A stretch of DNA of 64,000 nt, taken from assembly GCA_021732975.1 (NCBI GenBank), contig JAKFWC010000019.1, positions 124,001 through 188,000 of the forward strand, read 5' to 3'. Source of the stretch: Planctomycetaceae bacterium (lineage in GTDB: Bacteria; Planctomycetota; Planctomycetia; Planctomycetales; Planctomycetaceae). The notes under the pieces were generated by a model that was not told where the DNA came from, ran no database searches, and worked only from the letters and a program-made list of their open reading frames with translations. The position numbers and the translations under genes were made by a program. Shown piece by piece: positions 35,593-44,498 of this stretch. The stretch's first letter is position 1. Each line of letters opens with the position of its first letter.

Positions 35593-37536
35593 CTACCGCC
35601 ACAACCACCACTGACGCCGCACGGCGTCGATCAAATCGTGGAACCACACGTATCCCAACGGTCGGTGACCGCACTGAATCCGCGGCCATACGGTGGCTCC
35701 CGGCCGCAATTGCGAAAGTTGCCGGCGATCAAATGCAATGGTGACCCGCACGGTGCTTTCACCCCGATCATTAATCTCCGCAACGCGCGCCACATTCTCG
35801 ACGCGGCCGATCAGCGTCCGTCCCGGTTCCGTGCTCGACACGAATTCGACGGGCAAACCGTTGGGATCGACTCTCGCAGCGAAGAGATGTCCCACGTGGC
35901 GCTCGCGGACTCGGGCCGTGATTTCCCAATCGCCCGCGGTGTTGCCGATGGTCAGCAGCACCTGCCCACGTTCGACGGGTCGGCCAGCCAACAGGGTTTC
36001 GACATCCCACGTCAGCACTTGTCCGGCAATCGGACTCGTCAGATTCCACGCGGCTCGTTCGGCATCAAGCAGTTCGTTCTGGCGCGTCAGCGAATCGCGT
36101 TGATGTTTGAGGTCTTCTTCTTCGCCAGCGAGTTGTTGCAGGCGGAGAGTGGTCTCTGCGGCGCTGGAAACCGGGGTGATGCGAGCCGCCTGGACGGTAC
36201 TCAACCGCGCCCGGACGGTGGCCAGCTCCCCGGTGACTCGCGCGGCTTCGAGTTCGATCGCCGGATCCCGCAAGCGGACCAGCGGTTGTTGCAACGTCAC
36301 GTGATCGGCATGTCGAACGGATACGGTTTCTACGATCCCATTCGCGGTGGCAAACACATCGCGCCGTTCGACCGGAACCATTTCTCCTTCGGCATGAATC
36401 ACCAGCGGTGCCGGGATGATGGCGAGTGCGATCAGCGCGGCCAGTGCCACGCTACTCCATACGGTCCAACGACGGATGCGTGGTGATCGAGTCGGGCTTC
36501 CACGGGAGAACCAACGGTTCCAGGTTGATCGTTCGGCTTCCGCCAGTGCCGCCCACCACGGGGTGACGGTTGTCGCCAGGCGGGCCACTTGCTGCTGCCA
36601 TGCTTCGGGAATCGTTGTTCCGGGAGTGAAGCGTTCGGCGATGATCGTTCCCAGAATACCGCCGCGCGGATGACGCAGCGGGACCACAACGGCGGCCTGC
36701 GTCCCCGCGACCGACACCAGTTGATCCCAGGCGATAGTCGTGGCGTTGGTCAGTTCGGGCGCGGGAAAGGACAGCGGTCCTTCCGCAGTGAACGTGGCTT
36801 GTGCGAGTCCTTCGAGCGCTTGCAGGGTCGACGACCGCGGATCGAGAGTTTCTACGCCGCTGACCGCGACCGCCTGCAGGCGCTGACCCGAACATTGCAG
36901 CACGGTGATGCGGTCGGCCTGACACAGCGCGCGGCCATCATGGGCGATGATTCCCGCGATCTGCGTCGAGCGCGAGGCACTCGTCAGCGTGGTTTCCCAT
37001 CGCTCCCACTGTTGCCGTTCACTTCGTTCCTGTCGCAAGCGGCGCAATTCGTGTTGAACGAGAAAGTCGCCGGTGAGTTCGCTCAGCGCGCCACAAAACG
37101 GAACCAGAGTCGCCGCCGGGACAGGCAGCGTGTTCCCATCAAACTGCGCGGCAAGCACTCCCGTCGCCTGTCCCGCCTGGCGAACCGGTCCCGTAATCCG
37201 TTGCCCGGATCGAGAATCCTCCTGGAAACGCGCGACCGTCATGCCGTTGCCGGTCAGCGCTTCGGTGATCCAGTTTGGGAGATGTGGCACCCGTTCAGAA
37301 GTTAGGGAACCATCGCGCTGGGACACGGAAAGGGTCAACCGCGTCCAAGCGTCTTCGCTGGTTCGCAACCAGACCGAGGCTTCATCGGCGCGAGCGGTGT
37401 GGACGAGCAAACCCAACAATTCGCGCAAGAACTGGGTCGGTTCGACATCGCTCGGCACCCGTTCCGCCAGCTCATCGATCCCGCGCTCCAGCGCAGAGAT
37501 CGAAAGCGGCGATGGATCGGAGTGCGAAGCGTTCAT
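35593..37536 (-). CDS. GAF domain-HlyD membrane-fusion hybrid protein
   Basis: 647 residues from ATG 37536. The N-terminal 330 residues hold one or two GAF-like sensor domains (LLGLLVHTARADEASVWLRT; RITVLQCSGQRLQAVAVSG ... AAVVVPLRHPRGGILGTIIAE). A single membrane helix (about 372-390, VALAALIALAIIPAPLVI) leads to a periplasmic adaptor: barrel-sandwich hybrid start (EGEMVPVERRDVFATANGIVETVSVRHADHV, quoted in parts), a coiled-coil hairpin (about 440-500) and closing lipoyl/beta-barrel units. This joins cytoplasmic sensing to an efflux or secretion adaptor. The TolC-like gene is divergent upstream; no ABC or RND pump gene is adjacent. Confidence 0.85.
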   Translation of the reverse strand: MNASHSDPSPLSISALERGIDELAERVPSDVEPTQFLRELLGLLVHTARADEASVWLRTSEDAWTRLTLSVSQRDGSLTSERVPHLPNWITEALTGNGMTVARFQEDSRSGQRITGPVRQAGQATGVLAAQFDGNTLPVPAATLVPFCGALSELTGDFLVQHELRRLRQERSERQQWERWETTLTSASRSTQIAGIIAHDGRALCQADRITVLQCSGQRLQAVAVSGVETLDPRSSTLQALEGLAQATFTAEGPLSFPAPELTNATTIAWDQLVSVAGTQAAVVVPLRHPRGGILGTIIAERFTPGTTIPEAWQQQVARLATTVTPWWAALAEAERSTWNRWFSRGSPTRSPRIRRWTVWSSVALAALIALAIIPAPLVIHAEGEMVPVERRDVFATANGIVETVSVRHADHVTLQQPLVRLRDPAIELEAARVTGELATVRARLSTVQAARITPVSSAAETTLRLQQLAGEEEDLKHQRDSLTRQNELLDAERAAWNLTSPIAGQVLTWDVETLLAGRPVERGQVLLTIGNTAGDWEITARVRERHVGHLFAARVDPNGLPVEFVSSTEPGRTLIGRVENVARVAEINDRGESTVRVTIAFDRRQLSQLRPGATVWPRIQCGHRPLGYVWFHDLIDAVRRQWWLWR

Positions 37537-37894
37537 GCCAGCACTATATCGGGTCACGACGTAACACGGCAGCCGTCGCGCCCACGACCGAGTTGCATCG
37601 GTCTGGCCTCTGTTGCCCCGTCTGCGAAGGTTCTCGGGGTTCTCGGCGCTTCACTGAATCCTATCCACAATTCGTCGATCATGGTCGCGTCTCGCCATTT
37701 TCCCCGACACGAACAGTCTCTCAGCTTTCGCTGACCCGCAAAGTCGCGCGAATCTGCGGCGTTTGTGCGGTGCTGTTGGCGCGGTTGTCGAGATCGTGCC
37801 GGAGATTCCGTGGGTACCGACTCTGACGGTGACCGATGAGTTATTCGAACGGGCGGGGGAGACTGCGCACCAATCAGGATGGGGTTCACATCGG
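37537..37894. other. Divergent intergenic region between adaptor and TolC-like genes
   Basis: 358 bases with no recognised gene, RNA or long repeat. A short direct repeat (ggttctcgg, twice near 37630-37645) is the only pattern seen. It probably contains both promoters, so the adaptor and the outer-membrane factor may be co-regulated. Confidence 0.4.
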
Positions 37895-39940
37895 ATGGGA
37901 CTGGTGAGACAGGGGTGCTGGCGTAGATTGGGGGTTTGGCTGGCGGCGCTCGCGATGGCGACGCCGAATGCCGGCTGCGTGCGCCGTTATCTCCCCGATC
38001 CCGAAGCGTCTCTCTCGATTGACCGCGCCCACTACGCACATCTCACTCGGCATATCGAGTACCCCGACGAACCGACGCCGTCGGATGCGTTTCTGGCCGC
38101 CACGCCGCGACCGGTAGCACTCGGGGGTCAAGAGGTGCAGGACTACCTCGAGCTGTCCCTCGAAGAGACGATGCACCTCGCGCTGACGAGTTCGCGAACG
38201 CTTCGTGAAATGGGCGGTCTCGTGCTCCGCGCTCCGGACACCATCCGCACGAAACAGGATCCGTCGATTACGTCGTCGGATGCTCGCACCGGGGTGCAAG
38301 CCGCGCTGAGTGCTTTTGATGCCTCGTTCACCACCAGTGCGTCCTACGAGAACAACGACCGGGCATTGAACAACGTCTTCTTCGGTGGCGGAACACGGTT
38401 GCTCCATCAGAATTTCTATGTGCAGCAATCGCAACTCGCCAAAACCGCGGCTACCGGGACGCAGTTCTCTGCGAAGAATTACACGCAGTACGATTTCAAC
38501 AACGCCCCCGGCAACTTTGTCCCCGGTGCCTGGACCACTTGGTTCGATCTCGAAGCCCGACATCCGTGGTTGCAAGGGAGCGGCGTCGACTTCAACCGTC
38601 TCGCCGGACCAAATGCCACGCCGGGCAACATCAACGGCGTGGTCATCGCCCGCATCAACGCCGATACCGCGCTCGCCGAGTTTGAAACCGGCGTCCGGAA
38701 CTTTGTGAGCGATGTCGAGAACGCTTACTGGGATCTGTATTTCTCCTACCGCGATCTCGATGCGAAGATTGCCGCACGGAATGCGGCGCTCGAAACCTGG
38801 CAGCGTGTGAAAGCGTTGTACGATCAGGGCCGTCGCGGCGGGGAAGCCGAGAAGGAAGCACAGGCTCGTGAGCAATACTTTCGCTTTCAGGAAGAAGCCC
38901 AGAACGCGCTGCACGGCAAACTGGTTGACGGCACCCGTACCAACAACGGCACCACGGGGGGCACGTTCCGTGGCTCGGGCGGTGTGTATGTGGTCGAGCG
39001 TCGTTTGCGGTTGCTCATCGGTCTGCCGATCAACGATGGCCGGCTGATTCGCCCGTCGCAGGAACCGATGCAAGTCAAAATGATCTACGATTGGGAGATG
39101 AGCCTCGTTGAAGCGCTCACCCGGCGAGTGGAACTCCGGCGTCAGAAATGGCAGATCAAGAAGCGCGAAGCCGAACTCGCCGCGAACAAGAATTTCCTGC
39201 TGCCCCAGTTGGACACCATCGGCCGTTACCGTTTCCGCGGCTTCGGCGACGATCTCTTCGCGAACGGTGGCGTGCCCGGTCGGTTCAACAATGCGTGGGA
39301 CGATCTGATGACCGGCGACTTCCAGGAATGGCAAGCCGGCGTTGAGTTATCGTTCCCCATCGGTTTCCGCCAGGCGTACTCCGCGGTGCGGCATTCCGAA
39401 CTGCAACTGGCTCGCGATCGGGCGTTGCTGCTCGAACAGGAACGGACGGTTGTCTACGATCTCAGCAATGCGATCGCCGATGTAGACCGAGCTTACGAGA
39501 TTGTCGAAACGAATTTGAATCGTCGCCTCGCCGCACGGGAGCAGCTCGCCGCCGTGCAAGCCGCGTTCGATGCCGACAATGCCACGCTCGACCTGTTATT
39601 GGAAGCGCAGCGTCGGGTCGCGGAATCGGACGTGGCGTACTACCGCTCGCTGGTGGAATACACGCTGTCGGTGAAGAATGTGCAAGTCGAAAAGGGAACG
39701 CTGCTGGACTTCAATCAAGTCCTGCTGCAGGAAGGCCCGTGGTCCGATCAGGCCTACGAAGACGCTGCCATGCGCGAAAGCCTCCGCGGCGAACCGGCCT
39801 CGATCCACGACATGCCGTTGACCCCGGCCCCGACGGTGAGCCACGGGATCTTCCCGCAGTTGGTGCCCACGCCGTTGATTCCTGCCAGCGCTATGCCGCC
39901 AAGTGACACGGAAGATGAGCCCGGTGTCGCGCGGCCGTGA
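37895..39940 (+). CDS. TolC-family outer membrane efflux lipoprotein
   Basis: 681 residues from ATG 37895, after which MGLVRQGCWRRLGVWLAALAM gives a basic n-region and hydrophobic core, ending at a possible lipobox (NAGC, Cys about 27). The body has two repeats of long helices typical of TolC: LELSLEETMHLALTSSRTLRE at about 88, ENAYWDLYFSYRDLDAKIAAR near 270, then LVEALTRRVELRRQKWQIKKREAELAANKNFLLPQLD and a C-terminal AIADVDRAYEIVETNLNRRLAAREQL, VAYYRSLVEYTLSVKNVQVEKGTLLDFN. Insertions make it longer than E. coli TolC (about 490). It should form the outer-membrane channel for the divergent GAF-HlyD adaptor. Confidence 0.88.
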   Translation: MGLVRQGCWRRLGVWLAALAMATPNAGCVRRYLPDPEASLSIDRAHYAHLTRHIEYPDEPTPSDAFLAATPRPVALGGQEVQDYLELSLEETMHLALTSSRTLREMGGLVLRAPDTIRTKQDPSITSSDARTGVQAALSAFDASFTTSASYENNDRALNNVFFGGGTRLLHQNFYVQQSQLAKTAATGTQFSAKNYTQYDFNNAPGNFVPGAWTTWFDLEARHPWLQGSGVDFNRLAGPNATPGNINGVVIARINADTALAEFETGVRNFVSDVENAYWDLYFSYRDLDAKIAARNAALETWQRVKALYDQGRRGGEAEKEAQAREQYFRFQEEAQNALHGKLVDGTRTNNGTTGGTFRGSGGVYVVERRLRLLIGLPINDGRLIRPSQEPMQVKMIYDWEMSLVEALTRRVELRRQKWQIKKREAELAANKNFLLPQLDTIGRYRFRGFGDDLFANGGVPGRFNNAWDDLMTGDFQEWQAGVELSFPIGFRQAYSAVRHSELQLARDRALLLEQERTVVYDLSNAIADVDRAYEIVETNLNRRLAAREQLAAVQAAFDADNATLDLLLEAQRRVAESDVAYYRSLVEYTLSVKNVQVEKGTLLDFNQVLLQEGPWSDQAYEDAAMRESLRGEPASIHDMPLTPAPTVSHGIFPQLVPTPLIPASAMPPSDTEDEPGVARP

Positions 39941-40059
39941 TGCAGTGAATCAAAGCCGTTTCCCTCTGGTCCTTTCGCTCCCGTCCGCGGGGGAGAGGGT
40001 TAGGGGGCAATTCACAGTTCACCAGATCAGCGCTGGATTTGCACACGGCGGCAGCGGTT

Positions 40060-40527
40060 TTACCGCAAGTTCTGCAACAACAGTGCTTGCGAAGTGAGAA
40101 CCGCGTTGACTGCGAAAGCCGCATGCACCAATAACGTCAGTGTGATCACCACAGAAAACGTACGGGCCACGTAGCGAGATTCCTGCGTACGGTGAAACGT
40201 CGCAAATCCCACGGCGTCAACGACACTGCCGGCGAGAATCAGGAACAGAAACACGTACCAGTAATTGACCGTTAGGTCACTGATGCTGATCACGACACGC
40301 GTCCTTGCCGACAGTTCCGTGCCGAAATCCTCGACCATTCGCTTGAACCGGGGGATGATGAAGTAGAAGTTCATCAATAACCCCAGCGCAAAACTGCCGT
40401 GGGCGATGACTTCACAGACCGTTGCCCAGACGGTTTTTCGCAAGCACAAAGCTGCCGTACCGAAGAGGAGCAGTAATCCCATCGGAACCGCAGCGAAAAC
40501 CAGGACGATGGGTTGGAACGAAGACAT
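40060..40527 (-). CDS. Small four-helix membrane protein with GspF-like segment
   Basis: 155 residues from ATG 40527 (AGAGGA upstream). Hydrophobic segments near 8-26, 35-58, 90-112 and 125-147. The stretch FYFIIPRFKRMVEDFGTELSARTRVVISISDLTVNYW (in parts: IIPRFKRMVEDFGTELS, TRVVISISDL) resembles the region before the last helices of GspF/PilC inner-membrane proteins of type II secretion and type IV pili. The protein is far shorter than GspF (about 400) and lacks its repeat, so it may be a derived single-unit relative. Stands alone between the TolC gene and a palindromic element. Confidence 0.6.
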   Translation of the reverse strand: MSSFQPIVLVFAAVPMGLLLLFGTAALCLRKTVWATVCEVIAHGSFALGLLMNFYFIIPRFKRMVEDFGTELSARTRVVISISDLTVNYWYVFLFLILAGSVVDAVGFATFHRTQESRYVARTFSVVITLTLLVHAAFAVNAVLTSQALLLQNLR

Positions 40528-40618
40528 GCGACGCGTCCTCTCTCGTGACGGGGCGGTTCCGGGCGACGGCAATCCACCATACAACGTCGGCCGCCATTCG
40601 TCGGATCAAAACGGTTTC

Positions 40619-40693
40619 GTGAGCGGCAAGGCGCTAGCCGCCGGTGTATTTGCGTGGTCACGAAGAACCGGCGGCTAGCGCCTTGCCGCTCAC
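40619..40693. repeat. 75-bp palindromic element with 27-bp arms (copy 2)
   Basis: Arms 40619-40645 and 40667-40693 are perfect reverse complements; the 21-base loop (gtatttgcg...cgaaga) is like that of copy 1 at 21944-22018. Confidence 0.92.
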
Positions 40694-40788
40694 AGGAATG
40701 AAAGAACGCTTGCGGTACATTGCTCGCCCCTTCTTGTATGATGTTGGTCTCTATGAATCTCTTGCTGTCGCGATTCAGGACTGTTGCC

Positions 40789-41445
40789 ATGCGTTTTCCT
40801 TCCGCCATGATTCCGCTCGCCTGGATCTTCGCGGCGACTGTGCTTCCTGCCGCGGACGCACCGAACAAGTGGGAAGCGGACATCGTCAAGTTCGAGAAGC
40901 AGGATGCGGACATGCCGCCGGCCAAAGGGGGGAACCTGTTCGTCGGCAGTTCCAGTGTCCGCATGTGGAAACTGAAGGACAGTTTTCCAAATCACGTCTG
41001 TATCAATCGCGGCTTCGGCGGTTCGCAACTGGCCGATGTGGTGCAGTTCGTCGACCGGATTGTCATTCCGTACGAGCCGAAGGTGATCGTGCTGTACGCC
41101 GGGGATAACGATCTCGCGGGGAAGCGGACGGTGGAGCAGGTGCATGCGGATTATCTGTCGTTCGTCGAACAGGTCCGCGCGAAACTGCCGATGACGAAAA
41201 TCGTGTGGGTGGCGATCAAACCGAGCGTCAAACGCTGGGCGATCCGTGACAAAGGTCTCGCCGCCAATGCAGCGGTCCGTGCGGAGATCGAAAAGGGAAA
41301 GGGCGATGTCTACATCGATATCTGGCAACCCATGCTGGGGGAAGATGGCATGCCTCGAACGGAGTTGTACCTCGCGGACGGGCTACACCTCACTCCGGCC
41401 GGATACGCGGTGTGGAACAAACTCGTCGAACCCCATTTGCAATAG
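40789..41445 (+). CDS. Secreted SGNH/GDSL-type hydrolase
   Basis: 218 residues from ATG 40789 (AGGA nine bases upstream; earlier ATGs at 40720 and 40753 have poorer sites). Signal peptide about 1-19 (LPAAD). SGNH blocks are all present: I FVGSSSVRMW (nucleophile Ser in GSS), II NRGFGGSQLADV (Gly), III LYAGDNDL (Asn), V DGLHLTPAGY (Asp and His). Such enzymes deacetylate or hydrolyse esters, often on polysaccharides. The short C-terminus is normal for platelet-activating-factor acetylhydrolase-like members. The likely place of action is the periplasm. Confidence 0.9.
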   Translation: MRFPSAMIPLAWIFAATVLPAADAPNKWEADIVKFEKQDADMPPAKGGNLFVGSSSVRMWKLKDSFPNHVCINRGFGGSQLADVVQFVDRIVIPYEPKVIVLYAGDNDLAGKRTVEQVHADYLSFVEQVRAKLPMTKIVWVAIKPSVKRWAIRDKGLAANAAVRAEIEKGKGDVYIDIWQPMLGEDGMPRTELYLADGLHLTPAGYAVWNKLVEPHLQ

Positions 41446-41458
41446 TTGAGTCCCCGGA

Positions 41459-41557
41459 TTCCCGCTGGCGGTTTCGCGCCCCGCGCTGAACGTTTCCCAG
41501 TGATCTCGGCCATCACGAGGACAGACTCTGCGCGGGACGCGAAACCGCAAGCGGCAA
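41459..41557. repeat. Imperfect inverted repeat, 28-bp arms ('gcggtttcgcg' family)
   Basis: 41459-41486 and 41530-41557 are reverse complements with about four mismatches (core gcggtttcgcg / cgcgaaaccgc). Single arms of the same kind, cgcttgcggtttcg near 20718 and cgaaaccgcaagcg near 45438, suggest remnants elsewhere. It separates two convergent hydrolase genes. Confidence 0.75.
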
Positions 41558-41601
41558 ATGAGGGCATTTCTCACCGACGCGAATGTGTTGGACGAGCAGC
41601 G

Positions 41602-44163
41602 TTAATCCTGTCCGTCGTTGCTCGCCGTGGCGGCATACAACCGTGGTGGTCCACCTTTCTTCGGTGGCCCGTAGATCGAATACGATCCGGCTACGAGTGT
41701 GAAGTTGTCACGCGTGGGGCCGGAGGATTGGCGGTAGGTCAGCGGGTGCGGGAAGTCATATTCGTGGGTCTTGCCCGGTTCGAGCGTGTATGGTCCGCCC
41801 CACACGGTGTAAGGGCCGCGGATCTCGTAGACCAGCGGGGCATCGCTGAAATTCGTGATGCGGGTGCCGGGGATTTCAAACACGCCCGTGAGAACCGGCG
41901 CGGGGCCGCTGAGTTGTTGCAGCCGCAGCTTGGTGGTGGAGAACTCGACATCGGGCACCGTCGCGGTGGCTGCCGGGCCGCTGCCGGTCCAGGCTTGCCA
42001 GTTCTCTTTGAAGGCCGCGACGAACTCGTCCGACTTGATTGTTGTGTCGGTCGGGTTCGCTCCCGGGGCGAAAGCACCCTTGCCGGTGATTGAACGGCCT
42101 TCCTGCCACTGCATTTCGAGGGCCCGCCGTTCGTGGGTCACCTTCTTCAACCCGACGGTGACCAGCTCGTCGATCATCAAATCGAATTGGGCATACGGCT
42201 CCCATTTTTTGTTGGGCGACCGCGTCGCAATCTGCATGGCAACCTGCGGCAGTTTGAAATGCAGCGGCACCGCCAGCGGGTCTTCCTGACCGTTGCCGTT
42301 ATCGGGACGATCAACCAGCAGCGGTGCTGCCAGCGCGACCCGGGTCCGCACTTCCGTTCCTGCTTCCAGACGTTTCATGTCGGGCAGCAGGCCTTCCAGA
42401 AACTCGCGATCGGAGAACCGGCCGAACGATTTCTCCGGCAGATCGAGCACATCCAACTGTGCCAGTCCGGCATCAATCAACGACTGTGTAATTGGCCCCA
42501 TCAACTGCGGTGCGAGCGCGACGCCCAATGATGTCCCACCCGATTTCAAATGATCGAGAGTCACCCCGGCCGACGGTGAGGTTACAAGTTTCTTTGGTGG
42601 CACGGTGGGATCAACTGCTGCCGCTTCCACGCCCATCACGACGGAGACGCCGTTTTCATCGGTGGACACCTGCTCGAAGTAGGTTCGCAAGCGCGGTTGA
42701 TACACCGGGAACGGCCACAGTCCGGCTACGATCGGGCCGATGTCGCTGGCCACCAGATTGTCTTCGAGTTGTCGCAGAATCGTCGGGGCGATGTTCCTGA
42801 CTTCGTTCTCGACCCGCGGACGGGCACCGTAGAGGCCGCTGACAATCCCATTGGAAACAACATCCTCACGCATGCCGAGACCGCGGACCCAAACCCCGGC
42901 TGGCGCCGAAACGCTGTAATTATCCGGCGAAATCGAGAAGTTGGCTTGAATCAAGCGCATCCGGAGCTTGCCGTTTTCGACGTACGGCGTGGCATCCATG
43001 CTGAGGTACACCGGCCGCGCCTGGCCGATGCCGATCGTTACCGGTCCTGCCTGGGCTGAATGCCGCTGCCCGGTGACGTAGGTTCCGCCGACGGTGATGA
43101 ACACATTCCGTAAGCCGAGCGCGAGATGCACGCGGTCTTTGCCCGTCGCGCGAATCTCCACCCGTCCCAGTTGTCCTGAATACGAAATGCCCGTGAACTG
43201 GACCGAGAAATTTCGCCCTTGGGCAGTCGTCGAATCGAACATGTCGTTGATGCGGCCGGTGAGGAGATTCGGCGGGACATAACTCGGCGCGGCATACGAC
43301 AGAGCATCGAGAGCCGTGTTGCCGAGACGAATCCCCACGGAGTTCGGAATACGGACGGCCGGGACAAACGGCGGCGAGGGAACTTTGATCGGCGGCGACT
43401 TGGAAAGTGTCCGCGGCAATTTTCGCGGATCGGCGAACCAGTTGAGCAGCGCTTCATTGCCGAAGGTCTCGGCGAACAGATCGTGGCCGGCATCGGGGAG
43501 TTCGTTGTAAACAATATCGCCCCCGGCGTCTTTCACCGCAGTGACCATCTGGTGCGCTTCTTTCAGGGGCACGAGGTGATCGCGATACCCGTGAAACACC
43601 CACAACGGCAGCGACTTCACCGCAGCGGCGAATTTCGGATCGCCACCACCAGAGAGAATTGCGACACCGGCCCAGCGTTCGGGATGTGCGGCAGCAAGAC
43701 TCCACGCGCCGTAGCCCCCCATCGACCAACCGGCGAGCGACACGCGTTGTTTGTCGACAGTGAACTGCTTCGACACTTCATCGAGAATCTTGAGCGCCCG
43801 TTCGGCATCCGGTTCGCCAGCTAGCCACGGCGTGAGCGCGCGACCTTGCGTTTCTTCCGCTTGCGGGAAGATGACGAGATAGGGGATCGATGAACCCTTC
43901 GCTTTGAGGTAGGGGCCGATCCCGACCAGCGTTGGTTTCTGGCCATCAGTTCCGCGCTCGCCTGCTCCGTGCAGGAACAGCACCGTAGGCGTCGGTCGCC
44001 CCGGTTGATAGCGGGCGGGGATAAACACCGCGTACTTGTGAACGCCCTGCGCGTCTTGATACGTCTTCTGGACGAACTGCTGGGCGAAACCGGTCGTCGA
44101 AACCGCCAGCACGGCGGAGAGCGTTGCAGTGAAAGCGACGAATCGGCGGATGATCGTCTGCAT
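41602..44163 (-). CDS. Secreted alpha/beta hydrolase with long C-terminal domain of unknown type
   Basis: 853 residues from ATG 44163 (GGAAGG nine bases upstream). Signal peptide about 1-27 (ending GFAQ). Residues 40-260 are an alpha/beta hydrolase of the PHB-depolymerase/dienelactone-hydrolase type: oxyanion LFLHGAGERG, nucleophile GWSMGGYG (Ser147), Asp195 in HGYRDHLVP, His227 in DAGHDLF. After a Pro-rich linker (about 255-275), some 570 residues follow that I do not recognise: an amphipathic beta-rich part (about 280-480, with NEVRNIAPTILRQLEDNL) loosely recalling tubular lipid-binding folds, and a beta-sandwich-like end. Substrate unknown. Confidence 0.8.
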   Translation of the reverse strand: MQTIIRRFVAFTATLSAVLAVSTTGFAQQFVQKTYQDAQGVHKYAVFIPARYQPGRPTPTVLFLHGAGERGTDGQKPTLVGIGPYLKAKGSSIPYLVIFPQAEETQGRALTPWLAGEPDAERALKILDEVSKQFTVDKQRVSLAGWSMGGYGAWSLAAAHPERWAGVAILSGGGDPKFAAAVKSLPLWVFHGYRDHLVPLKEAHQMVTAVKDAGGDIVYNELPDAGHDLFAETFGNEALLNWFADPRKLPRTLSKSPPIKVPSPPFVPAVRIPNSVGIRLGNTALDALSYAAPSYVPPNLLTGRINDMFDSTTAQGRNFSVQFTGISYSGQLGRVEIRATGKDRVHLALGLRNVFITVGGTYVTGQRHSAQAGPVTIGIGQARPVYLSMDATPYVENGKLRMRLIQANFSISPDNYSVSAPAGVWVRGLGMREDVVSNGIVSGLYGARPRVENEVRNIAPTILRQLEDNLVASDIGPIVAGLWPFPVYQPRLRTYFEQVSTDENGVSVVMGVEAAAVDPTVPPKKLVTSPSAGVTLDHLKSGGTSLGVALAPQLMGPITQSLIDAGLAQLDVLDLPEKSFGRFSDREFLEGLLPDMKRLEAGTEVRTRVALAAPLLVDRPDNGNGQEDPLAVPLHFKLPQVAMQIATRSPNKKWEPYAQFDLMIDELVTVGLKKVTHERRALEMQWQEGRSITGKGAFAPGANPTDTTIKSDEFVAAFKENWQAWTGSGPAATATVPDVEFSTTKLRLQQLSGPAPVLTGVFEIPGTRITNFSDAPLVYEIRGPYTVWGGPYTLEPGKTHEYDFPHPLTYRQSSGPTRDNFTLVAGSYSIYGPPKKGGPPRLYAATASNDGQD

Positions 44164-44498
44164 AATGGGCATCCTTCCAAATCAAACACCCGGCGAGTTG
44201 ACTCCATTGTCATCCCCCCCGGTCAAACAAGGCACCGTATGGTCCCTCCCACGATGATGAGGAACGACGGTGAGAAGTCAATCCTCACCGGGCGTACCAT
44301 CTTCACAAATGTCGACTTAAAAACATCAACGAATGGCGATGGCTAGGCGACCGCAATCTCGATGTAATCGGAAAAGTTTGCGCAGATCGCCAGTTTCAGT
44401 GGTCGATGATGGAGGGCTGAGTCGATGAATGATGATGGCGAATGGCGTCGATCTGGTATGGAGACCAGAGGGGGTCCGTTCGCCGGGAGTGGTCGCTG
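44164..44498. other. 335-bp intergenic region
   Basis: Divergent region between the large hydrolase and the Pro-rich protein. A small hairpin cggtgag/ctcaccg (44268-44290) is the only structure noticed. No RNA gene or clear promoter was recognised. Confidence 0.35.

Noticed and set aside
37886-39334. 482-residue minus-strand open frame
   Set aside because: Antisense to the TolC-like gene; composition typical of a shadow.
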